This document shows positions 13,567-58,271 of a DNA stretch of 64,000 nucleotides, piece after piece. The notes below the pieces were generated by a model. The model was not told the origin of the DNA and searched no databases. It was given only the letters and a program-made list of their open reading frames with translations. A program made the translations under genes and the position numbers. Location: NCBI RefSeq assembly GCF_037038585.1, contig NC_092520.1, forward strand, positions 64,417,501 through 64,481,500. Direction: 5' to 3'. The DNA is from Patagioenas fasciata (lineage: Eukaryota > Chordata > Aves > Columbiformes > Columbidae). Within the stretch, counting starts at the first letter, position 1, and each line of letters begins with the position of its first letter.

Positions 13567-14987
13567 ATTTTCATTTTGTGAGCCTCCGGATGCCAGAAAA
13601 CCCAATTCTTGGTATATGGTGAAGGAAAAAAATCAAGGTGTAAACCTCTTCAGCAGCCAGGGGACACGATGTTCACATCCTCTCTTCCTCCCAGCAAGCG
13701 TCCCTGGCCAGGCCAGCCCAGTTGTTGTGTATGTGACTCATGTGCATTGTGCTCGCAAAGGGGTTTGATCTCAGCTCACTGCCAGCCTGCTCTTGTCCTC
13801 GTTCCCTCTCTGGCAGAGATTTGGGGTGCTCTGCCAACCTGGGCTGGAGGAACTACCAGCCCCTGACTGCACAAAGCGCGGTCATGGACAGCGTCTTAAA
13901 AAGCAAAGGGAAGTCACCACCACTGGGGAGCAGAACCTTGCTTGAGTAAACCCTTTTCCTTTCTGTATAGCTCTGCAATTTTCTGAAGTGTCCTTAGGAT
14001 GTGCCTTTAGGGTTCCTCCACAGCCAGTGTTAGCTTAAACGTGTGGTTACAATGCTGAGCTAAACCGGTGTATGGGAGAATGGTGCTGTAAGATTTCTCT
14101 GTCTGTCACGGCTTTGCTATGACACCCAAGGCAGCAATCCTGCCCTCACTTCTCCAAAACAACATTTATCACATGCAGACTTTGCACAGAAGCTCCTATT
14201 ACTGTAAACACACAAAAAAAATATCATACCCCATTAGTAGGATTCAGTGACACTGGCTGCTTCTCAGTGCTCTGATTCACATTGCATTGTAAAATAAACA
14301 TTTCGTAAGACTTTTAACATGAGCTGTGGTGCTGGCCTCACATCCATCCACCCCAAGATTTGAAGTAGGACAGATGTCCCATGAAGAGCTGAATAGCCCT
14401 GGCAAGGTGTTGAGTCTCTCCAGCTTACATTGTCCTCAGGAGAGGTCCTCGGGGCCCTTCAGTGTCGAGCTTTTCTGAGCTCTAACACTTGTTGCATGTT
14501 CGCCTGCAGTAATTAAGAATCCCTTGAAATGGTGTGTCTTTACAATAATAATGCGTACAGTGTATGGCCAAAGTGCAAATAGCTTCAAAGGAGGTTAAAT
14601 CACTATTTTTCCAGTATTAATATTAATGAAGCTGAACATTTGCATTCACAGTAAATCAACGTCCTTTGAGGATTTTTCTGCAGACAAATGAAACATTCCC
14701 CTCTTTCCATCACTTCTGCTAACAGCATCACTCAGTACAGCAATAGATCAACAGTTCCTGTTAGTCTGTGAAAAGGCAGAGCTTAGAACAAGTGCTTTTT
14801 GACATAATTAAAGTTGACACTGCTTACCACCATTCCTGGAAGAAGCACTAGTGGAGTTTCATTAGAATAAGTAAATACAAATAGAGTTCACCCTGAACAG
14901 TTGTCTTTGTTACAAACAAAACCCATTATTAGTTAGGAGAGTCTGAAGCAGGGCTGAATTCACGCTGATCTCAAAGACTTTCTCATA

Positions 14988-15051
14988 TTTAATTTATGAA
15001 CTGATGATTAATTCAGTGATTAGCTAATTCACTTGCAGTGATTAATTTAAT
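14988..15051 (-). terminator. ADPRHL1: Weak candidate poly(A) signals after ADPRHL1 exon 8
   Basis: Two ATTAAA variants on the minus strand (15051-15046 and 14993-14988) lie 180-245 nt after the long-isoform stop. No canonical AATAAA occurs close by, so the true 3' end is uncertain. Confidence 0.3.
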
Positions 15052-15232
15052 TCATTTCTTCAGGCTAATGTTTAAGAAAGGAAAAAAACCCAGCTCAGAT
15101 AAATGCACACCAATGTCCTTGTGATGAAAAAATGATAATATAATGCCCTGGAGAGTAAAGGAAAAAAGAAAGATCAAGAGAATCGGTAACATGATCACTT
15201 GTAAGTTCTTGGCTGAGCTGTAGCCATAATTT

Positions 15233-46806
<31,574 letters not shown>

Positions 46807-49571
46807 CTCTGCAGATGCCATCTCTTGTCCGGGACCCGGCGGAGAGGAAATATTTCATAACCCAGGGATTTTGCAGGGGCTTTGTTCAATGAAACCACAC
46901 GAGCGGACCCACAAAGCGAAGTGTGAAAGCCTCGTTTCTGCAGCCCAGCGTAAAGCAAGCCAGGAAATCCTTAGCCCTACCCAGAGTAAGTAACTCTACA
47001 CCCAGAAAAACAGATGCCTCCACAGGGGTGTTTATTTATTTAATCACCTGTAATTAATATATTTTCCTGTCTTTTTCTGGTACGCTGGACTCAGCCTCCC
47101 TTTCAGAGACCACTCAGGAAGAAAGTCTATGATAAAAGGACTTTCCAAACTCTGTAAACACTAGAATGATGGGTTAGGTAGTAAGATATCTAGTCAAATG
47201 CAGACAAGCTCTTCCATTTCTAATTATACCCTATGGTAATATTTTATCAACAAATTTCTTACTCTGTTCCACGTATTACAATAATATTTTGTTAATTCAC
47301 TGCAGCCCTGAATAAACACTGAGCAAAATCAATCACACACCTCTTACTCCCTGACAAAGACTGACTTTTTCCTAGGGCTGAGCTCAGGTGCAGCCTCCCT
47401 TTGGACTCTGGAAGGAAACTATTTTGAAAGATGCATTTAGATGGCATCCTGTGAGTCTAAGAAAATTCACATGCAAAAAAATGTCAGTAAGAACTGAGCT
47501 TTATTAATATCATATTTTCAAATTTGATACTTGTGCAATTATGTGCTTCTTTCTCATACTGCATTTTTTTTCTGTGCTTCTGCCATGCAGTGCAAGAAGG
47601 GGCTCTGTAGTTTCACAGCTTTTAAAGGTTGTTTTGCACACGAGCTTTTCTCTGTGTAGGCTCAACATCTTCCTTCAAGAAATCTGCTGAGACTGACTCA
47701 GATTGTGTTTCCAAGTCATGCTGTCCTAAATTACTACTACTTTACAGATAGAAATACAAATGTGCATACAAAACTAGGTAGGTAAATAGAAAACTTTGAT
47801 TAGCTTGACTGTAATTTTGATAAGGGATACCTGGGAAAGATCTTTGCTTTTCTTTGATTTTTTTTTTTTTGTCAGAAAGCAATACTGGTTCCTATTTGGA
47901 TGGGAAAAGCCAGCAGTGTCCTCATGTCACTCAGAGCAATAAGCAGACAAGCAGTTAATCACGGACTGAGTTACTGAGATGTGTAGAGATATCGCAGAAT
48001 TTCACAAGAAACCTTAAAGCAGCTTGAGAACACACATCTCTTTTATACATTATAAGAAATAAGGTGCCAAAATGGTGAGAGTATTCTCAGTTAGTACACT
48101 GTTGCTTTAAAGATTAGGACTTGGGTAACAGAGGCATTGAGTGTCAAGAAGAGTACACCGAGGGTGTGTCTTCTTTGCTAGGAAGGAACAACTCGGAACC
48201 TGATAAAACAAAATAAAAAGGAGGACTATGCCTTAGGATTATGTAGGGACCAGAGGAAATGCAAGACTGAGTGTTCCACAGTGGGGCCATGGCCAGCCAG
48301 TTCTAGAGATGGCTCACCAGGAGAAGTGAGGACACCAGCCCCTCTGCCCTGCATGGCTGTGGGAATAGGCATCATCTCCCACAACTGGGGCATTTCGGCA
48401 ACGTAGGAGTAATCTTGCAGTCACCCCTGCCCCGTCAGAGGTTCTGCATGTCCCAAAGCGACCACTCAAAATGGAAAGCAAAGGCTGGTGCAGTTTGTAG
48501 AAAATACACCAGGCAGAAGCAATGATGTTGATGTCTCCACTACAGGTCCATGTACCTTTCTGCAGCACCCACACCTTGCCTGTTCCCACAGAGCATTATG
48601 ATTTGGAAGCACGTGGAAATTTGAACTTGCAAAGCAAGGATGGGAGAAACCGCCTGCTGAGGCACCGTGGAGGGCCTCATCAGATGGAAGGTTCCTTCCT
48701 GAAAACAGACAAAGCTATTCTTAGTTTTCCATTTATCTCCTTCTGAATGTGGCTGGCAGTTGCACTGCCCTTTTGCCTCCTGTGGACTTTACCCTATTGC
48801 GTGCACACTTGGCTGCTCGGAGCATAGCCCAAATTAGGAAATAAATCTTTGGCTATAATGAAAACCCAGAGAAAATTTCAGAGTAGTTCTTTTATTCAAC
48901 TCTGCAGAACAGAACATGCGACAAAGAATTTAGCTTTTATTTAATTTGTTAATTGCACGTTATCTCCTTTCCATGTGGCACTTTTGGATTACCAGGAGCT
49001 TTCTGGGCAGAGGTAGGTTAGGCACACTGATATCTACCTGTACACTCCCAAAAGAGACAACTATTCATAAAATATCACACACATATCACACATGAAAGTA
49101 CAATAACTCCATTAAGATGGATAAGTATACACTTGCCATACACATTCACAATAGAAAAAAAAAAACAGAGCTGGCAGAAGAATGTTTGGTAAATGTTAAA
49201 TGAGATTAAAATGCAGCTTTCGTCTCCTCTTGTCAATGCACATATGATCGCTTTCATATAGGGAGAATCCAGAAAGAAAGGAAGGGGAAGGCAGGACAGA
49301 GAAAAGACTTATTTGTGTTGGTAACATGCTGATTTTTTCAGCTCAACCACACTTGAAGCCCTATGTGAGAACATGAAAGCATGCCTTCAGCAAACGTGGC
49401 TCCACCTGCTGCCTCTGCCTGGGGGGATGTGAATCAATGATCTCCGCGGTGCAGAAGTTCTTGGGCTGTACAGGCATTCTTGTCTTTTATGTATACATGA
49501 ACCAGCAAATGGAGCATTGGCTGAGATTGCTCTGTCACCACAATCCCTTCAGCATTTTACATTGAAAGAAG

Positions 49572-49930
49572 AATCACAGAATTCCGGGTCGTAAGGAACC
49601 ACAAGGATCATGTGCTCAACCTTTCTTGGCAAAAGTACAGTCTGGACAAGGTAGCCTTGTAAAAAGAGAATCTCCATCTTCTTTGTAGTTACCCTTTAAA
49701 TACTGGGACATGGTCTCCCCTAAACCTTATTTTCTCAGGGCTGAACAAGCCAATTTCTCTCAGCCTTTTCTCATACGGCAGCCTCCCAGTCTTTGGTCAT
49801 CTGTGGCTCTTCCCTGGACCTGCTCCAGCCTGTCCACATGTTTTTTGTAGAGTGGGGACCAAGAAGACTACACCCTGATTACTTCAGCTGTGAGTGAGCG
49901 ATGCTTCTGCCATTCAAAGACACTCGGCAG
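49572..49930 (-). mobile_element. CR1 LINE fragment between ADPRHL1 and DCUN1D2
   Basis: The plus-strand order is GAATCACAGAATTCCGGGTC, CTCAGGGCTGAACAAGCCAA, TTTCTCTCAGCCTTTTCTCA and CTGGACCTGCTCCAGCCTGT, as in a reverse-oriented CR1 3' end. The far end near 49,930 is approximate. Confidence 0.85.
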
Positions 49931-51116
49931 AGAAATGCTCTTGATTCCAAGTTCACCCATTCAAAGGATGCAGAGCCATACCCTGGAAAATTAGGGTTGA
50001 TAGCAGATGGGTGTCAGCCTTCGGTCAGAGCTGCATCTTTGCAACTACTGAAGTGAAGGGTTTTGCTTTGGCAACAGGATTGTTGCTTTAGGAGTGATAC
50101 TTGTTATAAAATACATTCATTGAGATCCAGGAAAAAATACACTGGTTCTGTTCAATTCTGTAATAGTGATGATGAATCATTTTCAAACCACTTTACAACA
50201 CTGCCTTGAAGAAAAAATATTCCTCTAACACAACAGCGTGGACGTCTTTCTTCTTACCCTCTTGACAGAAAGCCCGTGTTATGACACAAAGCCTATAGGG
50301 CTTGCCTAACCACAAAGAGAGTATTGCACTGCTTGTAAAAGAGGCACAAGAAAACAAACATGGGAATTTGTCAAGTATATGCATCAACACAAGGAAGTAT
50401 CCCAATAATTATACTTAATAAAAATTTGAATGCCCTTAAGGTTCCCCAGGCCTTTCACATCAAGAGGACAACCTTGTACCCACGTGTCTGAAACACAGAA
50501 TGTTCTGCTTGCAGTTGTAGAGCTGCAGTTGCATACCTGTCAGCAGTTCGTAACAAAAAGGCCAATTTTAGAGGTGTGTCATCCTCCCCTAATTCTACCC
50601 AGCACATTGTACATAATGCAAAGCTCAGAAAGCATGTTTTGTTGAATATTTTCTTTAAAAAGTTCTCATGATTGTAGAACATTACACTTTTTCCCTTTCA
50701 GGAGGGCTGTGCCTTCTGGTGTGGCAGATGCTGGCTGACACCAGCTGAGGGAAGGTACTGGTGTTAGCACTTAGAAGGAAAAGACGTTCTCATGGTCCAA
50801 GCACCAGCATCAGTAGTTCTGCTGTTTCAGGAGAAGGAAGAGGGACTCGTGTGGTACTAAAGCAGCCAGTAGTGGCTCGTGAAACCACTGGAGAGTGATG
50901 CCAGCTGGGAGAGTAGAGAAGAAAACTTCTTTGATTTAAACTTTCAGAAGAGAATTGAGGACCGTTGAATACATCCCTCTGAAGGTCTCTGCACAGACTT
51001 CTGAGCGCTGCCGCCCCTGCAGAGCTCAGGGCCTTGCACTGAGCAGGACTTGCCCTGCAATTACACCTCTCATTGTCAGGACAGACTAACGGCACAAATT
51101 GCAGGGAGTTCGGTCA

Positions 51117-51270
51117 CTAGCAAAACAAATAACCAAAACAAAAAACCCTAACAACAACAACAACAAAAAACAAACTAAACCAAACAAAAAACACAAACAA
51201 AAAAACCCCAAAGAAACAAAAAAACACACACAAAAACCCAGTGAACAAACACAAAACCCGAACCAAAGCA
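51117..51270. repeat. A/C-rich low-complexity tract
   Basis: AACAACAACAAC, AAAACAAAC and AACCC units fill about 150 bases. The minus strand is G/T-rich, just past the last candidate DCUN1D2 poly(A) signal. Confidence 0.92.
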
Positions 51271-51359
51271 CCCAGCCTTTGCAATGCTTCTAGAGCAGAA
51301 AGCTGACAAAAATCATGCAGACATCTCGCATAACTGACTTCAATCCTTTATGTTGACCG

Positions 51360-54300
51360 TTCATTTATTCCTTTTTCCATTGCCACAAAATTTACACACG
51401 TACAATTTAGCAGCAAATCTCCCAGGTGCACTGAATGAGCAGATGCCTGCAGGTTTGCTCTCCTTGGCATGACATACATGATAAATTACATTTAAATTTA
51501 GAACTGGCAAGTACAAATCCTGTGGCTCAGTTTCAAACACTCCAGGACATAAAACCAAACAACTTGGCACCAAGTTTAAAAATACATACAGCATATCTAG
51601 GAATGAATACTGTATGCACAGAACAACTTCAAGACATCTGTACCATTTCTGATTAAAAAAATTGATCAGCCTACGTGTTTCCACTGTACCAGTTCAACTA
51701 AAAAGCAAATCAGAGCACCCTGTAAAGTGGAACTATTGACAGTAGCAAGTTACTAAAACACATAAGGAAGTCATCACTTGAAAGGAGTTCATTTCCATTT
51801 ATTTTTATGATTGTTCAAGTGTGAACAATTTAGTATGCTATTACTTGTGGAGAGGTAAAACGCATATAGGTGGCTTCAAATGGGTAGAAGAGTAGAAAGG
51901 AAAAAGAAAAAGCATACTATGCCTAGGAAGGTGGCTGCTAAGGAGTAACTCCTATCTTGAGAGTATTTTGCCCAGTCTTCCTTTGTTGGCAGTAGCGTAA
52001 GAAGTGGATAAGCATGTATATAAGGAAACTGAATACTGTGCTAAGCACCTTCCCTCTTCCTCAGATTAACAAGGCAAAAAACTTCAACCCACATGCATTT
52101 TTTATGCTCTATTTATTTTAAAGGGTGAAAGGTTCATGAGGTTGATTTGAGAGAGTTCTCAGTGTGAACAAATGTTTCACAAGCTCTAGCACTATGAAAA
52201 CTATTGAGTTACATCACACACCAACAGATTAAACTACTTCTGGTCAGTTATATTATAGCTATATATTTTGAGTGGCAATTGTGTGAATAACAAGCATTCC
52301 ACCGCTTCTGGCTGGATAAATGCACTTGATGTTATGACATGTTACACATTGTCCAAAGCCTACAGGACAAATAGAGAAGAAGCTTGTTTTGGTAAGGAAG
52401 AGTAGGTAAATCAGATGAATTTAAAAGAGTATAATACCATTTTTAAACCTCTGCTGTCTTCTGTAGAATACCTAGACTTACATACACAAATGCCCTTCTA
52501 AAAAGATATAGTCAGAAGGAATAATTTGGCTTAATATTACTCCTGAAGGCTGCAGAGGGGAGAGGGGGAGCAGGCAGCCAGGGCACTGACATCTAGTGGC
52601 TGCTGGGCAAGGGGCAATGTCCACAAATGCTGCTGGGGGTAAAACCACTACTTATAAACCACTCACGGGGCATTTGTAACTTGGCTCCTATATTCTTATT
52701 AAGAGGAAATTTGCTCATTTGTTCCTGCTCTATAAACATCATGCACAACCAGAATCCCCAGAATGAAGGTAATCCTTCTGTACGCAGCACGTACGCTTGG
52801 TCTTGTAGGCTGCACTGACGTGCATGAAAGCCGACTGCTTATACGAAACTCTAAATATTAGAGTTTAAGAGCAAATGGTAAGCCTTTATACCCTCACGAC
52901 TATGAAATAAGATAATATGCTGTCATGCAATACTTAAATGATCTGATGTGATCCAAACAGATATAAATTACATAGCTTAATGCACTATTTTATCCAAAAT
53001 TCTTGCATCTATTCAGCTCTGATTACCTATATTAATCATAGTTATACATGCTCTTCAGCAAATCTTTAACAAACTTTTATAGTAGCTATGACAAACCCAT
53101 TTTGATGAGGTAGCATTTAAGAGAGCCCTCTGTGAGGATGTTGAATAGTTCCTGGTAAAGCCTTTCTGTGCTTATGCATTGGAAGACACTGTTGAGAAAG
53201 AGAAGACTGACCTCTGTACACTTCACAATTGATATCTGGAGAAAGGAGAGAAACAAACAACTGAAAAAACTCAGACTTGGTGAAAGCTAGTCCATTAACC
53301 TCAAGATCAATGACAGTGTATTAAGTTACTCTTTTTTTCCTTTGAGTAAATGTTACTGAATGCACAATACATCCAGAGGCACAAATGCTTATCATCATTA
53401 ATGTACTCTTCTTACCCTTAACTATTTCTCCCAAGTGGAAGCCAACTAGTTACGTCTCTGGGCTTATTCACATTTCTCTTCTGTGAAACTTACTAGAAAT
53501 TGCATTTATGACTATGTTGCATTTGGCTAAAATTTACAATATGTTTCAGGCTACAAATAAAACTATGAGTTACATTCCACCAGTTCATTATTTAAAATAA
53601 ATAAAACACATAACTGAAGACTAATTGAATTGTGATCAAACATGAATTGCAAAAGCATCTTTGGTTGTTTAATGTCTGCTTCTTTAAATGGTTAATAAAA
53701 ACAGCTGCAGTTGCAACATCACATAGAACAGCAGCCCTTCTTCAGCAATGCTACTGCTATATGTCCAAGCACTTCCAGAAGAATTACAAGGAAGGTGACC
53801 TCGCTGAGAAAAAACAAAGGGCCGGATGTAATCAATCAATACATTTAGGACTTTAAAATATAAATTTAAAATTTTGGCACCAAGTAAAAGGAAGCATAAA
53901 TGTTTTTTTTGTTTTCTTACAATTCTAGACTAGGACAGATCCACACAACTAACTTTTACAAAAATACAACATACTGCATAAGTTTTATTTAGGGATTTAA
54001 TTTATATACCACAAATACTGCTTTTTAATATAAGTACAATATAATACAGTTTTATTCATGTAACTGCTGGTGTTCATCTCGGATCATGAACTGAATTGCA
54101 TGCTGTGCTGTCAAAACTGTAATCAAATGGCCTCTAGTTAAACTTCTCCAAAGTATAAAATCATGCAAAATCTACATCCTATATGATACAATCAGTACAA
54201 TAATTGAAGCCAGTAGCCTACAAACAGCCTGGACTATCTTCTGAAATTGTTCTTCCAGTGTCCATGTGTCAGCCATCATTTTCTTTAGGCAGAAAGGAAG

Positions 54301-54434
54301 AATTTCAGTTTTGTCTGCAGAACGTCATCACGACCACTGAGACCAGCAACAACGTGCACAGGTATCAGTCAACACATCTTCATTACCTAATGCAGTTCAG
54401 AGCGCATGTTTAGTCCATACTGACAAGTCTGGCA
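51360..54434 (-). other. DCUN1D2: Probable DCUN1D2 3' UTR (far end uncertain)
   Basis: This AT-rich stretch lies just after the DCUN1D2 stop. AATAAA occurs on the minus strand at 54056-54051 and 53989-53984, about 380-450 nt after the stop, and again near 51,364-51,369 just before a long A/C-rich tract. The transcript could end at any of these. I see no other gene in the stretch. Confidence 0.4.
53984..54056 (-). terminator. DCUN1D2: Two proximal candidate poly(A) signals for DCUN1D2
   Basis: Minus-strand AATAAA is present at 54056-54051 and at 53989-53984, both in AT-rich sequence 380-450 nt after the stop codon. Confidence 0.45.
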
Positions 54435-54514
54435 TTAGGAAGTTTTACGTTTTCCTCCTGTGATGACTGGTCGTGCATATTCCACAAAATCATCTATAAG
54501 AACAGGCCACGCTC
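54435..54514 (-). CDS. DCUN1D2: DCUN1D2 last coding exon with stop
   Basis: The acceptor is CTCTTTAG|GAGCG. The exon encodes (G)[18 protein letters not shown], then GGKRKTS, with TAA at 54437-54435. The end differs from human GGKRSLF only in the last few residues. Confidence 0.94.
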
Positions 54515-57500
54515 CTAAAGAGAAGTCAAGCCAATTCAGAAATTAATGTATCATTATTAGCAACAAATTGGTGAAGTCCCTAAATAGAAGAGATCAAAAG
54601 TTCGCTTTGACATTTCTGGCCCAGTCTGGCTTTAACACGTATAACATGATAAACACTTGAAAAAAAGCACCTAACTAATAAATGAAACATTTGAATCTCT
54701 TCCTGCAGCAATAGGTTTTAGTGCAAACAAAATGTATTTAAAGAATAATCCACACTGTGAACTTCTAAGCATTAGCTGATAGCAAAACCATGGCATTCCT
54801 ATCAGAGCCATTCATAACTTTGGAAATATTTCTGTACACAGTCATTCCAAAATAGGATTTGCAGAATTAGTAACAGAGTGTAAATTGCTTTCAGGTCAGT
54901 AAAAATAAAAAAAAGTTCATGTAGATGTTCTTGCAAGTAGAAAAATTATGTATTTCCTTTCAGTTAGAAGCAATTTTGTAAAAACAAAATTAAAAAATAG
55001 AGTTTAACTGAGACTCTTGTAGCATAACAGGTTCAAATAGCACACGCTATATCACAGTGTGGCAGTATCTTCTATTTAGATATTACAGCAGACTGGTGAG
55101 CTTTCTTATCATTACTATTTTGGCAACAAGTACAACAGTGTATTTGCAGTTAAACCTCTAAGGGTAAACAAATTAAGATAGAAGGTAGCAGCATGTCCTG
55201 TTATTTGTTTATAGCAATATTTTAATTATGCTGTACCAATTTTGGAAGGTATTCAAGTACTGCTTACCTTCTTCATCATAGTTGGACATATCATCTGCAA
55301 TCATATTTCCAAAGTCTAACAAAAGATTCCAAGTATCTTTTGGAATTGATCTTTTATGATGTTCCTGTAAAAGGAGAAAAATGGTACTGTTCAATCCAAA
55401 CTATTTTCAAACAGCACAATAGTATTTTATATTGACATATACAGAAATACACATTTTACAAGTATTTATTCTTCTCTCTTTTTTTTTTTTTTTTTTTTAA
55501 ATGAAGCTCTGATCTTCCAAAGAAAACTACAAAATACATTGCAATTAAAGAAGGCAAAAAAACTGTAAGAAATCTTTCACAGTTGTTTTATTTCTTCCAT
55601 TCTGCTTTTAGGGTATGTGTTCCCTAACTTGTTACAGAAAGTAATAAACCAAATGCACTTAATATTTCTACTTAATGGCATCCACTCCAGGCTAAGAAAC
55701 TGTGCAGCCACGGATGAGCATTCTGCCATGTCAATTTGAGCCCTTTATTCCTTATCCCTTTTTACTTAAGCTTACCCAGTTTCTCTTTCAACTTTTTGGT
55801 TACAGTTGCACCTACACTCTTCTGCCTTACTTGTGAACTTCTGGATCCACCATCATAGGACAACGAAGCTGGTGAGGGCTCTGGAGCACAAGTCTGATGA
55901 GTGGCTGAGGGAACTGGGGCTGTTCAGCCTGGAGAAAAGGAGGCTGAGGGGAGACCTTATTGCTCTCTGCAACCACCTGAAAGGAGGTTGTAGCATGGAG
56001 GGGCTTGGTCTCTTCTCCCAGGTAACAAAGGATGAGAGGAAATGGCCTCAAGTTGCACCAGGGGAGGTTTAGATTGGATATTAGGAAAGACTTATTCACA
56101 GAAAGTGTTGTCAGGCATTGGAACAGGCTGCCCAGGGAAGTGGCAGAGTCACCATCCCTGGAGGTGTTTAGAGGATGCACAGATGAGGTTCTTAGGGACA
56201 TGGTTTAGTGCCAGAGTTAGGTTACGGTTGGACTTTATGATCTTGAGGGTCTCTTCCAACCAAAATGATTCTATGATTCACTCTCAGCCTCTTGTCAGCC
56301 ATTCTGTCCTTCACCATAATGCACTACCTGCATTTGCCCCACTTCTGACCAGCTCCTTTTTTCCCCGATCTGTCCTACCCTCCACTACCACCTACTTGTC
56401 TGATTTCATGTATACTCTTTCCACACCACCCTGTTCACAAATACTAGTTGCCACCCTGGCCAGTTTGAGCAGCTCTCCAAAAAACTACAGTCCCTGTCAG
56501 TGTTCTTGCAGCTTTTAAAGTCAGCGCTCCCAAGAAGAGAGAGTGGCGGGTAGAAACACAACTACTAAGCAGTTATGAGCTGTAGGGTCAGGTCAGACCC
56601 TTCACATCTCCATTCATCTCTTGATACTGCTGCACTACCTGAAGATAGCAAGGGTGATTAATAGAGAATTAAATTTCAACACCTAGTTCTGGTTTGCAGC
56701 ACAAAGTTGCAGCTGTGTAAAAAGACTTGGTCCGCAAGTGGGGTTTTTTGTGTGTTTTCGGTTTTGTGTTGTGGGGTAGCCTTTTTGTTTGGTTGGAGGT
56801 TTTTTTTAAGGAGTAGCACTCTAAAGTATCAAGAAGAAAAAACTGCATTTAAACTATCTGGAACTTGATCAAAATGATGTTGATGTCCAACACAACAGCA
56901 AATATGTCCTCTTGATCAAGCCAAATGTCATATCTTGACTGCAAAAAATATGACAAGTAAACATACCTTCTGGAGAAGGTTCCTTAGAACAAACAAAACA
57001 CACAAAGAAACAAACAAAAATCCTAAAGAGTCCTAACTTGCTTGTTTTCTTAGGCTGATTTAAAAAACAAATCTAAATATTTCTTCTAAAGTAAACATTC
57101 AGGTTGAATATTTGTAGCAAAGTAAGATGCTTTATACCAGATCATTTAGACTATTGCTTGAAGTAGAGATTAGAACTGTCTGTTGTAACAAACTTCTTCA
57201 CATAGCTAACAGGGAAAAAAACATTAGGACTTTTATTCAGTTCTATCTATGGTTTTGAATATGGATATGTTAAGCATATTAAAGCAGTTAAAACGCGAAA
57301 TGTTTTCACATGTTCTCTTGATGAAGCCAGTACACTAAGTGAATAAAATATACAGTCCAAAAAAACTAGAAAAATCTTCAGAAAATATCGCATAAAGTAC
57401 ATACTTTATTAACCACTAGTGATTATGAAGCAAAATGCAGAAAGACTTCTTAATTCTCCCGAACTACAGATAAAAAGTTAAATTGGAAAAAAAACCAAAA

Positions 57501-58271
57501 CAAACCCCACAAGGTAAATCCTACCATAGGTAACATTACATGAGGTGTTTTTTTGCAAGTACATAGAAATGCAAATGTAGAAATGTGGATAAATCAATCC
57601 GACCTTTAATATTTTGTGATTTCTGAAGTTTAATTTATGCATATTTACTCCACTGCCCACGGAATTGCACTGCTAATAGAAAACTGTTAAGATCGGTTCA
57701 CAACAATTACCTAATATATGAGTCAAAATAATTAGGCAGGCGAACTTTTGCTTAAAAAGAAGTCTCTCAAGTTGAGAGTCGTAGCAGAGTTGATATTTAA
57801 GAAAGACTGCAACACGCAGACCATGGTAAAATACATGGTTGACAATGATTACAGCTGTCTTGAGAACAAAGACAACATAGGTTCAATCTACAATCATAGC
57901 TTCATTTCATGCAGAAGCTTTGTTTCATAAGTAGGAGGATACAGAACCAGGAAAGCAGAAAGCTCTATTGCTTTGCTACATCTTTCTGCATTCTTCTCAA
58001 TTAGAAAATTATATAGAGAAGGTTTATTTTAGCTTGATTTAAGACTGTTTATATTAGTTTTCAGAAAGGAAAAGGTTCAAAGGAACAATTCAGACATCCT
58101 GGTTTTTTTCTTTATTGTAAGCACACAGCCTACACGCCAGGCTACTGTGGCCTAAGACAGTTCAGGAAGGAATATAGTACATACTTACCAACAAAAATTT
58201 GTTCCAAAGATCTAGAAATTTAAACCTTCCTGACAAGACTAAATTCCAATATGCAATTGCCATTTCTAGAT
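54435..58271 (-). CDS. DCUN1D2: DCUN1D2 (DCN1-like protein 2), last three coding exons, 3' part only
   Basis: The join is 58271-58189, 55364-55268 and 54514-54435. It encodes the C-terminal 86 residues of a DCN1-like protein, starting [20 protein letters not shown] and ending with TAA. This is the end of the PONY (potentiating neddylation) domain, which docks the acetylated NEDD8 E2 and the cullin to help transfer NEDD8 to cullin. The three residues of the cullin-binding DAD patch known in DCUN1D1 are present: Asp in KDTW, Ala in GAWP and the first Asp of IDDF. The ending GGKRKTS and the gene order beside ADPRHL1 favour DCUN1D2 over DCUN1D1. The N-terminal UBA-like domain and the start of PONY lie beyond position 64,000. 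Confidence 0.93.
54515..55267 (-). other. DCUN1D2: DCUN1D2 last coding intron
   Basis: A 753-nt phase 1 intron, AT-rich, with nothing else recognised. Confidence 0.9.
55268..55364 (-). CDS. DCUN1D2: DCUN1D2 penultimate coding exon
   Basis: The acceptor is CTTTTACAG|GAACAT and the donor is GAAG|GTAAGC. The 97-nt exon goes from phase 0 to phase 1 and encodes [19 protein letters not shown], then [13 protein letters not shown], nearly identical to the human protein. Confidence 0.95.
55860..56281 (+). mobile_element. CR1 LINE, 3' truncated copy in a DCUN1D2 intron
   Basis: It encodes the tail of the reverse transcriptase ([19 protein letters not shown] near 55,907-55,963) and then the CR1 3' UTR, ending GGTCTCTTCCAACCAAAATG and ATTCTATGATT. 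It is little decayed. Confidence 0.93.
56738..56812. repeat. G/T-rich low-complexity tract
   Basis: GGTTTTTTGTG, TTTTGTGTTGTGGGG and TTTGGTTGGAGG runs occur on the plus strand. This is the reverse composition of the other A/C tracts. Confidence 0.85.
58189..58271 (-). CDS. DCUN1D2: DCUN1D2 antepenultimate coding exon
   Basis: The acceptor is TCTTTTGCAG|ATCTAG and the donor is TTG|GTAAGT. The 83-nt exon goes from phase 1 to phase 0 and encodes (D)[15 protein letters not shown] and [12 protein letters not shown]. Confidence 0.94.

Larger units (their letters stand above)
1..15232. other. 3' flank of ADPRHL1, no recognised gene
   Basis: Apart from three CR1 tails and simple repeats I recognise nothing coding. 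Open frames of 60-180 codons occur on both strands but lack splice-site or family support. GRTP1, which in human lies on this side of ADPRHL1, was looked for by its TBC-domain peptides and was not seen. Confidence 0.7.
46807..51359. other. Intergenic region between the ADPRHL1 promoter and the DCUN1D2 3' end
   Basis: It holds one CR1 fragment (49.6-49.9 kb) and the A/C tract at 51.1-51.3 kb. No exon or RNA gene is recognised. Any cardiac enhancer of ADPRHL1 would most naturally lie here, but none can be picked out by eye. Confidence 0.6.
55365..58188 (-). other. DCUN1D2: DCUN1D2 intron before the penultimate coding exon
   Basis: A phase 0 intron holding a poly-T run near 55,485, the CR1 at 55.9-56.3 kb and the G/T tract at 56.7-56.8 kb. 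Confidence 0.9.
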
